Shown: piece by piece, positions 5,996 to 12,967 of the stretch
Position numbering within the stretch: position 1 is the stretch's first letter
How the letters are laid out: every line of letters begins with the position of its first letter
Assembly (NCBI GenBank): GCA_023142835.1
Contig: JAGLIS010000022.1
Span: forward strand, 1 to 12,967
DNA: 12,967 bases
Origin: Candidatus Pacearchaeota archaeon
GTDB taxonomy: Archaea > Nanobdellota > Nanobdellia > Pacearchaeales > GW2011-AR1
Reading direction: 5' to 3'
Notes under the pieces: model-generated
Databases searched by the model: none
Seen by the model: the letters and a program-made list of their open reading frames with translations, nothing else
Told to the model about the DNA's origin: nothing
Made by a program: the position numbers and the translations under genes

Positions 5996-8167
5996 ATGGC
6001 TATTGATATAAATGAAAGGATAAAGGGATTACAAAAAAGTCCTAAGCATATTCGTAATATTGCTATTGCGGCACATATCGATCACGGGAAGACGACTTTT
6101 TCGGATAATCTTCTTGCTGGTGCGGGAATGATGAGTCATGATTTGGCGGGGAAGGCGAGAACTTTGGATTTTCATGAGGATGAAACTGAGAGGGGAATTA
6201 CAATTGATTCGGCTTCGGTGTCGATGATTCATAATGTTGAGGGTGATGATTATTTGATTAATCTTATTGATACTCCTGGGCATGTTGATTTTGGTGGAGA
6301 CGTTACTCGAGCTATGCGGGCTGTTGATGGTGCGATTGTTTTATGTTGTGCTTCTGAAGGTATTATGCCTCAAACGGAAACAGTTCTTAGGCAGGCATTG
6401 AAGGAAAGAGTTAAGCCAATTCTTTTTATTAATAAGGTTGATCGTTTGATTAGAGAGGTTAAGTTGACTCCAGAGGAAATGCAACAGAGGTTTGTTAAGA
6501 TTATTAATGATGTAAATAAGTTGATTGCTCAGATTGCTGAGGAAGGATACAAGCAGAAGTGGCAGGTTAGCGTCGCTGATGGTTCTGTGGCGTTTGGTTC
6601 GGCTTTTCATAATTGGGCTTTGAGTATTCCTTATATGAAGAAGAAAGGTATTTCTTTTAAGGAAGTTATTGATGCTTCCGAGGCTGGAGGGGAGACATAT
6701 AAAGATTTAGCGAAAAAAGCACCACTTCATGAAGTTGTTTTGAATATGGTTATTGATAATCATCCAAATCCTGTGACTGCTCAAGAATATAGGATTCCTA
6801 AAATTTGGCATGGTGATTTAGAGAGCGATGCTGCGAAAGATTTGATGAGTTGTAATATTGATGGTGAGGTTGCATTTGTTCCGATTAAGATTGTTATTGA
6901 TCCTCATGCTGGTGAGGTTGCTTGTGGTCGTTTGTTTAGTGGGACGATTAAGCAAGGGGATGAGTTGTATATGAATATTGCTGGGACGAAAGTTAGGGTT
7001 CAGCAGGTTTCTATTTACAAAGGTGCTCAGAGATTTCAGATTGAAGAAGTTGTTGCGGGAAACATCGTCGGTATTGTTGGTTTGAGAAATGTCGTCGTTG
7101 GTGAGACTGTCTCAAAAAATCCTATTGAGCCTTTTGAAGCGATTAGTCATTTGTTTGAACCTGTTGTTACTAAATCTATTAGTGCAAAGAGGACTGCAGA
7201 TTTACCGAAGCTGATTGAGGTTTTGAGACGAGTTGGTAAGGAAGATCCTTCTTTGAGGATTGAGATTAATGAGGAGACTGGGGAATCTTTGATGTCGGGA
7301 ATGGGAGAATTGCATTTAGAGATTATTGAGAATCGGATTAAAACTGAGAAAGGGCTTGAGATTGAAATGGGTCCTCCGATTGTTGTCTTTAGGGAGTCTG
7401 TTGTTAAAGTGAGTGATGTTGCTATTGGACGTTCTCCGAATAAGCATAATGATTTTTTTATTACAGTTGAACCTTTAGAGGAGGCAATTGTTGAGGCTAT
7501 TGTTGACGGGAAATTACCTATTGGTCGAATTAAAAAGAAAGATAAGGCGTTAGATGAAACTCTTGTTGGATTGGGCATTCCTCGGGATGAGGCTCAGCAA
7601 TATAGGGATGTGTATAAGGGTTGTATTTTTTTGGATAAGACGAAAGGGATTGTTCAGATTGGTGAGGTTATTGAGTTGCTTTTAGATGCCTTTGAACAAG
7701 TTGTCGACGCTGGACCGTTGTCTCGGGAGCCTTGTCATAAAATGAAGGTTTCGGTTGTTGATATGAAATTGCACGAGGATGCGATTCATCGTGGACCTGC
7801 ACAGGTTTATCCTGCGGTTCGAGAGGCGATTAAAGAAGCGTTTGCGAAGGCGACTCCAGCTATTTTTGAACCGGTTCAAATTCATCAAGTTGAAGTTCCT
7901 ACGGAATTTATGAGTGCTGTGACTTCTTTGGTCTCGACGAAAAGAGGGACTTTGGTTGATGTTCAACAGGATGAATCAGGGGCTACGATTCGAGCAGAGC
8001 TTCCTGTTCAGGAAATGATTGGATGGACTAATGATTTGAGAAGTGCGACGGAAGGACGTGGTGTTTCGTCTTTGGTTAGCCAGTCTTTTAAGAGATTACC
8101 TAGTCAATTCCAGGAGAAAATTATTAAGCAGATTAGAGAGAGAAAAGGATTAGCCGAAAACCAGTAA
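5996..8167 (+). CDS. fusA: Translation elongation factor EF-2
   Basis: 723-aa GTPase that moves tRNA and mRNA through the ribosome. G-domain motifs are complete: P-loop AHIDHGKT at residues 26-33, RGITI in switch I, DTPGH in switch II, NKVD, and a GSAF G5 segment. Domain II follows (about residue 295 on), then domain III (GMGELHLEI). Domain IV contains HEDAIHRGPAQ, whose second His (His598, codon 7787) is the one normally converted to diphthamide. The start is set by homology and by the TATA box about 30 nt upstream. A longer frame back to a TTG at 5888 gives an unconserved 36-residue extension that begins inside the inverted repeat. Length is normal for archaeal EF-2. It has its own promoter, with structured DNA on both flanks. 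Confidence 0.97.
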   Translation: MAIDINERIKGLQKSPKHIRNIAIAAHIDHGKTTFSDNLLAGAGMMSHDLAGKARTLDFHEDETERGITIDSASVSMIHNVEGDDYLINLIDTPGHVDFGGDVTRAMRAVDGAIVLCCASEGIMPQTETVLRQALKERVKPILFINKVDRLIREVKLTPEEMQQRFVKIINDVNKLIAQIAEEGYKQKWQVSVADGSVAFGSAFHNWALSIPYMKKKGISFKEVIDASEAGGETYKDLAKKAPLHEVVLNMVIDNHPNPVTAQEYRIPKIWHGDLESDAAKDLMSCNIDGEVAFVPIKIVIDPHAGEVACGRLFSGTIKQGDELYMNIAGTKVRVQQVSIYKGAQRFQIEEVVAGNIVGIVGLRNVVVGETVSKNPIEPFEAISHLFEPVVTKSISAKRTADLPKLIEVLRRVGKEDPSLRIEINEETGESLMSGMGELHLEIIENRIKTEKGLEIEMGPPIVVFRESVVKVSDVAIGRSPNKHNDFFITVEPLEEAIVEAIVDGKLPIGRIKKKDKALDETLVGLGIPRDEAQQYRDVYKGCIFLDKTKGIVQIGEVIELLLDAFEQVVDAGPLSREPCHKMKVSVVDMKLHEDAIHRGPAQVYPAVREAIKEAFAKATPAIFEPVQIHQVEVPTEFMSAVTSLVSTKRGTLVDVQQDESGATIRAELPVQEMIGWTNDLRSATEGRGVSSLVSQSFKRLPSQFQEKIIKQIRERKGLAENQ

Positions 8168-8172
8168 TCGAC

Positions 8173-8396
8173 GGAACCTAAGGTTCCCTACAAGTAGCCT
8201 CCTCAGTTTGCGATGATTTAAAATTTATTTTTCATTTGGTTTTTGTTGCACAAAAACTTTGCGTGAAAAATGAAATTTGAAATATCGTATTTAATGCAAA
8301 TGAAAATTTTTTAACGGTTCCGTCCAACTTCGTCGGACAACCTGAACCTAAAATTTTCATTTGCGGGGAAGGGAAAGGTCTTGGGCAACAGGGAGG
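8173..8396 (+). ncRNA. Candidate structured RNA element, copy 2 (EF-2 3' region)
   Basis: Same architecture as the element after nusA, with coordinates shifted by 4146 in the core. The 5' hairpin is GGAACC-TAA-GGTTCC (8173-8187), unrelated in sequence to copy 1. An extra CTAC-AA-GTAG hairpin is possible at 8188-8197. Outer helix P1 pairs 8198-8208 with 8387-8396 (9 bp incl. one G-U, with one bulge and one A-A mismatch). P2 spans 8211-8287. P3 pairs 8296-8310 with 8350-8364 (15 bp). It begins a few nt after the EF-2 stop and ends about 60 nt before the next gene, so it fits within a 3' UTR. Sense orientation relative to the upstream gene is the same in both copies. Confidence 0.7.
8210..8389 (+). 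repeat. Conserved core of the dispersed element, copy 2
   Basis: Direct repeat partner of 4064-4244: 180 nt with eight substitutions and one single-base gap relative to copy 1. No substitution disrupts a proposed base pair. Confidence 0.95.
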
Positions 8397-8419
8397 GTTT
8401 AAAATAATAGGCGAATTTA

Positions 8420-8430
8420 GATAAATTATT
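8420..8430 (+). promoter_or_regulatory. Weak TATA-like box of the swivel-domain gene
   Basis: GATAAATTATT is centred about 32 nt before the ATG at 8457. A related GATAAATTAAAC string lies at the same distance before EF-1alpha. AT-richness makes chance matches common here. Confidence 0.3.
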
Positions 8431-8456
8431 AAACATTCTTTTATTTTATTATTAAT

Positions 8457-11400
8457 ATGTATATTAAAGACTTTAGACAATTAAATAAAGATGATGTGGC
8501 TATAGCTGGAGGTAAGGGGGCATCGTTGGGAGAGATGATGCAAGTAAACATTCCTATTCCGAAGGGTTTTGTTATTCTTTCTAATTCATTTGAAGAATTT
8601 ATTAAAGGAAATGATTTGAATGTGGAAATTGATGCAATTCTTGATACTGTTGATTGTGAAAAAATTCATACTGTTGAAGAAGCGTCTGGAAGAATTCAGG
8701 CATTAATTATTAATACAGAGATATCAAAGGAAATTAGGAATGTAATAATAGAATCTTTTAAGGAATTGAATTCAAGATTTGTTGCAGTTAGAAGTTCTGC
8801 AACGTCTGAGGATTCTGTTTCTGCTGCATGGGCAGGTCAGTTAAACACTTATTTAAATGTTACAAGAGATGATTTATTGGAAAGTGTAATAAGGTGTTGG
8901 GCTTCTTTGTTCACACCGAGGGCAATTTTCTATAGGTTTGAAAAAAAGCTTCATGGAACTGACATTTCTGTTGCTGTGGTAATTCAAGAAATGGTCGAGA
9001 GCGAAGAATCAGGAGTAGCTTTTTCTGTTCATCCTGTGACAGAAGATTCGAATCAAATTATTATCGAAGCAGGATTAGGACTTGGGGAAGCGATTGTTTC
9101 AGGACAAATTACTCCTGATAGTTATGTTGTTGATAAGGAAGATTGGCATATTATTGATATAAATGTTAATGAGCAAAGTAAAGGTTTGTATAGAAAAGAA
9201 AATGGTGGAAATGAATGGAAGGAATTAGGAGAAAAAGGTAAGAAGCAGGTTTTGAATGAAAAAGAAATTTTAGAGTTATCTAAATTAATTATTAAAATTG
9301 AAAATCATTATGGTTTTCCTGTTGATGTTGAATGGGCAAAAGAAGGTGGGAAATTTTATATTACTCAGAGTAGGCCGATTACTACTTTAACAAATAAAGA
9401 AGAAAAGATTATTTTAATAAAAAAATTTTCTAGAGAACACTCACTTTTTTATATGGAAAATTGGTCTTATTCTCAAATCTATCATACCTTTAAAATTTTA
9501 GGAGGTCATATAAAAAATTTAATCTATCTTTCAGAATCAGAAAATCCACAAATAAGTTCATGGTATGATCCTATGGAAGTATTACAGCTTTATGGGTTGG
9601 TTGTAGAAAAAAGCAAAAACCCGTTCTTTTTTAAGTGGATTGAAAAAGAATTTGAAAGGTTGTGGCAAAAAATAGAGCCATATATTAAAAAAAGAAAAAA
9701 AATTAATTCTATTTATGAATTAAGAAAATTTAGAGAAAATATTATTAAATTTTATGGACCATATATTGTAGTTTATGTATCTCCGGATATTTCCGAGTTG
9801 GATGAAAATTATAAAAAATTATCATTGAGGCTAAGAGAAAAAGTTCAAGAAATTATTAATGACATTGATGAAGTTTATTTAGACTTTTTTATTGTTAAAT
9901 TTCCTAATTACGAAGTCATTGCGAATTTTTTAACCGCAGAAGAAATATTTAGCTTAGAGAAATCTAACTTTTCCAATTCAAAATTAAAAAAAATTAGGGA
10001 AAGGAAAGAAAAAGGATATTTTTTGTTGAATAATAAATTATATCTTTATAATGAGTTAGCCAAGGTATTAAAAATGAATAATCTCAATTTAGAAAATTAC
10101 AAGGTGAAGAAAAAAGTTTTCACAGGAAATTTAGAAAAAAATTTGGATATGCTTGGCATTAGATTAGAAGATAAAAAATCGGCAGTTTCTGGAGAAGCCA
10201 CAGCAAGTAAAAATCAAATTAAAGGGCAAATTGCATATAAAGGAAGGGTAATTGGAAGAGTGAAAATTATTTCAAGTATAAAAGATTTATCAAATGTGGG
10301 GCATTGTGATATTTTAGTTGCTGCCATGACAATGCCAAAATATTTGCCTGCCATGAAAAAAGCAAAGGGTTTTATTACTGATGAAGGGGGAGTTACATGC
10401 CATGCTGCGATTATTGCTAGAGAAATGAAAAAACCATGTGTGATAGGAACAAAGTTTGCAACACAAGTTCTTAAGGATGGTGATATGGTGGAGGTTGATG
10501 CTGATGAAGGTGTTGTTAAAATTTTGGAAAATGATGGTGGAAAACAAGATCTTTTTGAAAAAGCATACACAAGAGATACTTCTGCTATTATTCAGCAAGC
10601 ATGGTATTCTTCCTTGCGGAATTCCAAAAAAACATATAATTGGTCTCTTCCAGAGGGGCACCCAGTAATTCATTATATGAGTGAAGGGATTATAGAAGTA
10701 TGGGAAAACGAATCATACACGCAAGAATTATTAGATTTCTTATTTGGAGAAAATAAAAAAGATGATTTCTTTTTCAAAAAGCACATAGCAAATTATAAGA
10801 AAATATTACAACAGTTGAGAAAATATTGGAAAAAGGGTGAATTGAGTTCTGTAGAAGAGTTTGAAAAAGTTATTAATCTTATCTTTGAAGGAATGTTAGG
10901 ATTTATTGTAATGTATTATTCTGCTTGTGACGAACGAACACCAGAATCAATACGGAAAAAAGCATTTCTTATAAGAGATGCCGATGTTTATTTCGACGAA
11001 AATGATAAATTAATTAGAAAAAGTTTACTTAATATTTATCCTAGCATCAAAGGATATGAAACAACTATTTTAAGTAATGAAATTAAGAATATTCCGAAAA
11101 AAGAAGAATTAAAGCAAAGAAAAGAAAATTTTATTTTTATTGGTGAGCAAGAGAAACGTACGATTCCATTCAAAGAATTTGTAAATTCCCACTCTGAATT
11201 TCAATTTAATATAGAAGTTCCTTCTAAAGATATTAAAGATGTAATAAAAGGTTCTTCTGCATATCATGGGAAGATTAAAGCAAAAATTAGAATATTAAAG
11301 AGAAAAGAACAAATTAATGAGATAGAGAAAGGAGAAATTTTAGTTTCTCCTATGACAACTCCGGATTTTTTACCTGCTATGAAGAAAGCTTCAGCATTTA

Positions 11401-12602
11401 TAACTGACGAAGGAGGAATTACATGTCATGCTGCAATTGTTGCTAGAGAATTAAAAAAACCGTGTATAATCGGAACAAAATTTGCAACACAGGTTTTAAA
11501 GGATGGAGATTTAGTAGAAGTAGATGCAAACGAGGGAGTTGTCAAAATACTGGATAAAGAGAAATCTGTTATCCTATCTCGTTCATTTTCAAGGGAACAT
11601 TCTTTATTCTATGTTTATGTATGGAGTAAAAATAATACACGACACTTAAGCGATTGGTTAGATGATAATTTTAATAATATTCTTTTTATAAAAGAAAAAG
11701 ATTCAAATAAAATTTCAGTATTGTTTGATAATAATGAATTAGAGAAATTCAATGAATCAATTATTAAAGCATACAGAGAAGATAAAGATTTTTTTAATAA
11801 ATTAAAAAGAGATTTTTATAATTTATGGGATGGACTTTTCCCTTATGTTAGCAACAAAAAGAAGATAAAGTCTATATCGGAGTTAGAAGAATTTTATAAA
11901 AATTGGATAAATTGGTGGTCTCCAATGGCAATTTTTATGGTAACTGGAGATATAAAAGAAATTCCAAAAAAATATAGGGATCTAGCTATAAAGACAAGAG
12001 AAGATACACAAGAATATTCTGATGAAGGAGATAATGTTTTTGTAGAATTTTTTAGAAATAAATTTCCTGAATATAATGATTTAACTTATCTTATCACTCC
12101 TCAAGAAGTTTTTTTATTAAAGGATGATAAATTATCCGAGAAACAAAAATCTGAAATTATAAGTAGGTCAAAAGGATGTGCTTTAATAAATAATAAATTA
12201 TTATCTTTACAAGAATTGCATGAATTTTTAGATGATAAAAAATTGAAATTAGAGGCCTTAAATAGTGAAGAGATAACTGAGCTTAAAGGACAAGTTGGAT
12301 GCAAAGGTTATGCTGAAGGAAAGGTTTGCTTGATACAGCATAAAGATGATATATTAAAATTAGAAAAAGGAGAGATATTAGTTACAGAAATGACTTCTCC
12401 GGAATTTGTTCCTGCTATGAAGAAAGCTTCGGCAATAATAACTGATGAAGGAGGCGTTACTTCTCATGCAGCGATAGCAAGTAGAGAGCTTAACAAACCA
12501 TGTGTTATAGGAACAAAATTTGCAACACAAGTTCTTAAGGATGGTGATGAAGTTGAAGTAGATGCTGAGAAAGGGATTGTTAAAATACTCAAAAAAAATT
12601 AA
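8457..12602 (+). CDS. PEP-synthase-like phosphotransferase with one ATP-binding and three phosphohistidine domains
   Basis: 1381 aa. Residues 1 to about 315 form the PEP synthase / PPDK ATP-binding domain: GGKGASLGEM with Lys20, RSSATSEDS with Arg112, GLGEAIVSGQITPDS, DVEWAKEGG with Glu292, and TQSRP. Three modules of about 340 aa follow, each a variable linker plus a 102-aa swivel domain carrying a TDEGG-x-T-x-HA motif. The catalytic histidines are His649 (TCHA), His991 (TCHA) and His1337 (TSHA). Linkers A and C start with FSREHSLFY (about residues 324 and 1044) and resemble each other; linker B (YTRDTS, about 704) is more divergent. The C-terminal PEP/pyruvate TIM barrel is absent, so this is not a normal PEP synthase. 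An ATP domain, middle domain and His domain without a barrel recalls rifampin phosphotransferase, but with the last two parts in triplicate. ATP-driven phosphorylation of histidine is likely; the acceptor is unknown. Codon use (TTA, AAA, GAA, ATA) is more AT-rich than in the neighbours. There is no Shine-Dalgarno. Confidence 0.9.
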   Translation: MYIKDFRQLNKDDVAIAGGKGASLGEMMQVNIPIPKGFVILSNSFEEFIKGNDLNVEIDAILDTVDCEKIHTVEEASGRIQALIINTEISKEIRNVIIESFKELNSRFVAVRSSATSEDSVSAAWAGQLNTYLNVTRDDLLESVIRCWASLFTPRAIFYRFEKKLHGTDISVAVVIQEMVESEESGVAFSVHPVTEDSNQIIIEAGLGLGEAIVSGQITPDSYVVDKEDWHIIDINVNEQSKGLYRKENGGNEWKELGEKGKKQVLNEKEILELSKLIIKIENHYGFPVDVEWAKEGGKFYITQSRPITTLTNKEEKIILIKKFSREHSLFYMENWSYSQIYHTFKILGGHIKNLIYLSESENPQISSWYDPMEVLQLYGLVVEKSKNPFFFKWIEKEFERLWQKIEPYIKKRKKINSIYELRKFRENIIKFYGPYIVVYVSPDISELDENYKKLSLRLREKVQEIINDIDEVYLDFFIVKFPNYEVIANFLTAEEIFSLEKSNFSNSKLKKIRERKEKGYFLLNNKLYLYNELAKVLKMNNLNLENYKVKKKVFTGNLEKNLDMLGIRLEDKKSAVSGEATASKNQIKGQIAYKGRVIGRVKIISSIKDLSNVGHCDILVAAMTMPKYLPAMKKAKGFITDEGGVTCHAAIIAREMKKPCVIGTKFATQVLKDGDMVEVDADEGVVKILENDGGKQDLFEKAYTRDTSAIIQQAWYSSLRNSKKTYNWSLPEGHPVIHYMSEGIIEVWENESYTQELLDFLFGENKKDDFFFKKHIANYKKILQQLRKYWKKGELSSVEEFEKVINLIFEGMLGFIVMYYSACDERTPESIRKKAFLIRDADVYFDENDKLIRKSLLNIYPSIKGYETTILSNEIKNIPKKEELKQRKENFIFIGEQEKRTIPFKEFVNSHSEFQFNIEVPSKDIKDVIKGSSAYHGKIKAKIRILKRKEQINEIEKGEILVSPMTTPDFLPAMKKASAFITDEGGITCHAAIVARELKKPCIIGTKFATQVLKDGDLVEVDANEGVVKILDKEKSVILSRSFSREHSLFYVYVWSKNNTRHLSDWLDDNFNNILFIKEKDSNKISVLFDNNELEKFNESIIKAYREDKDFFNKLKRDFYNLWDGLFPYVSNKKKIKSISELEEFYKNWINWWSPMAIFMVTGDIKEIPKKYRDLAIKTREDTQEYSDEGDNVFVEFFRNKFPEYNDLTYLITPQEVFLLKDDKLSEKQKSEIISRSKGCALINNKLLSLQELHEFLDDKKLKLEALNSEEITELKGQVGCKGYAEGKVCLIQHKDDILKLEKGEILVTEMTSPEFVPAMKKASAIITDEGGVTSHAAIASRELNKPCVIGTKFATQVLKDGDEVEVDAEKGIVKILKKN
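10224..10529 (+). repeat. Swivel-domain repeat unit 1
   Basis: 306-nt intragenic repeat encoding 102 residues (590-691), with catalytic His649 at offset 59 from the unit start. Same length as units 2 and 3, with no indel. A 51-nt stretch (10434-10484) is 49/51 identical to unit 3. Confidence 0.9.
11250..11555 (+). repeat. Swivel-domain repeat unit 2
   Basis: 306-nt repeat encoding residues 932-1033, with His991 at the same offset. It shares a 20-nt identical stretch with unit 3 at 11373-11392, but only 42/51 positions in the stretch where units 1 and 3 nearly match. Confidence 0.9.
12288..12593 (+). repeat. Swivel-domain repeat unit 3
   Basis: 306-nt repeat encoding residues 1278-1379, ending the protein. 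His1337 is preceded by Ser (TSHA, the PPDK-like form) rather than Cys (the PEP-synthase-like form) as in units 1 and 2. Confidence 0.9.
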
Positions 12603-12668
12603 ATCTGTCGGTACCATAATAAGATTATATTTGACTTATTTTACAAAAGGTACTTTATTTACAAAACT

Positions 12669-12728
12669 TCTTCAACCAATATCTTTAAAAACCGATTTTG
12701 ATAGAATATTTATATCTTCGGTTGAAGA
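12669..12728 (+). repeat. Inverted repeat upstream of EF-1alpha
   Basis: TCTTCAACC (12669-12677) and GGTTGAAGA (12720-12728) are perfect 9-bp reverse complements, with a further AATAT/ATATT pairing inside (12678-12682 with 12706-12710). It lies just upstream of the presumed promoter and could be an operator or the 3' hairpin of the preceding transcript. Confidence 0.5.
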
Positions 12729-12739
12729 TAAATTAAACT
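12729..12739 (+). promoter_or_regulatory. Weak TATA-like box of EF-1alpha
   Basis: ATAAATTAAAC is centred about 32 nt before the ATG at 12766, which has no ribosome site. A stronger-looking TTTATAT at 12709-12715 would give a leader of about 28 nt instead. I cannot choose between them. Confidence 0.3.
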
Positions 12740-12765
12740 AACTAAATTAAAAAAAATTAAGAAAT

Positions 12766-12967
12766 ATGGCTAAAGAAAAACCAATAATGAATGTTGTCTT
12801 CGTTGGACACGTTGACCACGGGAAGTCTACCACAGTTGGAAGAGTTTTCTATGATAGTGGTGGTGTTTCCGAACAGGAAATGAAAAAGTTCAAAGAAGAA
12901 GCAGCAAAACATGGTAAAGCAGGGTTTGAGTTTGCTTATGTGATGGATAATTTGAAGGAAGAGCGAG
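12766..12967 (+). CDS. tuf: Translation elongation factor EF-1alpha (3' partial)
   Basis: The first 67 codons of the GTPase that brings aminoacyl-tRNA to the ribosome; the gene runs off the window. It reads MAKEKPIMNVVFVGHVDHGK, with the P-loop GHVDHGKST at residues 14-22. The helix region KEEAAKHGKAGFEFAYVMD and LKEER, typical of EF-1alpha rather than EF-2, IF2 or SelB, follow. The ATG matches the usual N-terminus of the family. Position after EF-2 fits the archaeal cluster, with the swivel-domain gene inserted between them. C-ending codons appear more frequent here than in the preceding gene. Confidence 0.95.
   Translation, partial: MAKEKPIMNVVFVGHVDHGKSTTVGRVFYDSGGVSEQEMKKFKEEAAKHGKAGFEFAYVMDNLKEER

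Noticed and set aside
8378..8393. TTGGGCAACA resembling part of the HDV ribozyme
   Set aside because: Only a short string matches; I could not find the nested double pseudoknot, and the pairing partners expected for it are missing.
10214..10673. Reverse-strand open frames of about 120 codons in the swivel gene
   Set aside because: They lie opposite the conserved swivel domain, have no ribosome site or recognisable product, and similar shadows occur opposite every long gene here.

Overview
The window looks like an archaeal chromosome segment: the long RNA polymerase / translation gene cluster (RNA polymerase large subunit, eL30, NusA-like KH protein, uS12, uS7, EF-2, EF-1alpha), all on the + strand. 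The protein types (L30e-type ribosomal protein, short two-KH NusA, EF-2 with a diphthamide-type loop, EF-1alpha) are archaeal. The low G+C content, compact genes, fused A'/A'' polymerase subunit and an odd PEP-synthase-like multidomain protein suggest a DPANN-type lineage (Pacearchaeota/Woesearchaeota-like), but that placement is inference.

Layout. 3-4021: a tight unit of rpo1 (5' end outside the window), rpl30e (overlapping rpo1) and nusA (1-nt gap). 4022-4405: a spacer with a roughly 228-nt structured repeat element (copy 1) and the promoter of the next unit. 4406-5788: rps12, an unrecognised 120-aa gene, and rps7, joined by a 1-nt gap and a 1-nt overlap. 5787-5995: a perfect 26-bp inverted repeat with a structured interior, then a promoter. 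5996-8167: EF-2. 8168-8456: copy 2 of the structured element, then the start of a 1381-aa protein. 8457-12602: that protein, with one PEP-synthase-type ATP-binding domain and three phosphohistidine 'swivel' domains but no PEP/pyruvate barrel. 12603-12765: an AT-rich spacer with an imperfect hairpin. 12766-end: the start of EF-1alpha.

How the genes work together. Everything except the 1381-aa protein and the small unknown gene is core information processing: transcription (Rpo1, NusA), the decoding centre of the small subunit (uS12, uS7), the large subunit (eL30) and the two elongation GTPases. The swivel protein is a phosphotransfer enzyme of unknown substrate between the two elongation-factor genes, with visibly different codon choice.

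The strongest new signal is the pair of intergenic elements after nusA and after EF-2. They are near-identical over about 180 nt and share a foldable architecture: a 5' hairpin, an outer closing helix, two long internal hairpins and a purine-rich strand. The differences between copies respect the fold: one base pair changes T-A to G-C on both sides, two changes lie in a bulge, and the 5' hairpin and closing helix re-form from different sequences. This looks like a dispersed structured RNA, possibly undescribed. All foldings were done by eye; no search or energy calculation was run.
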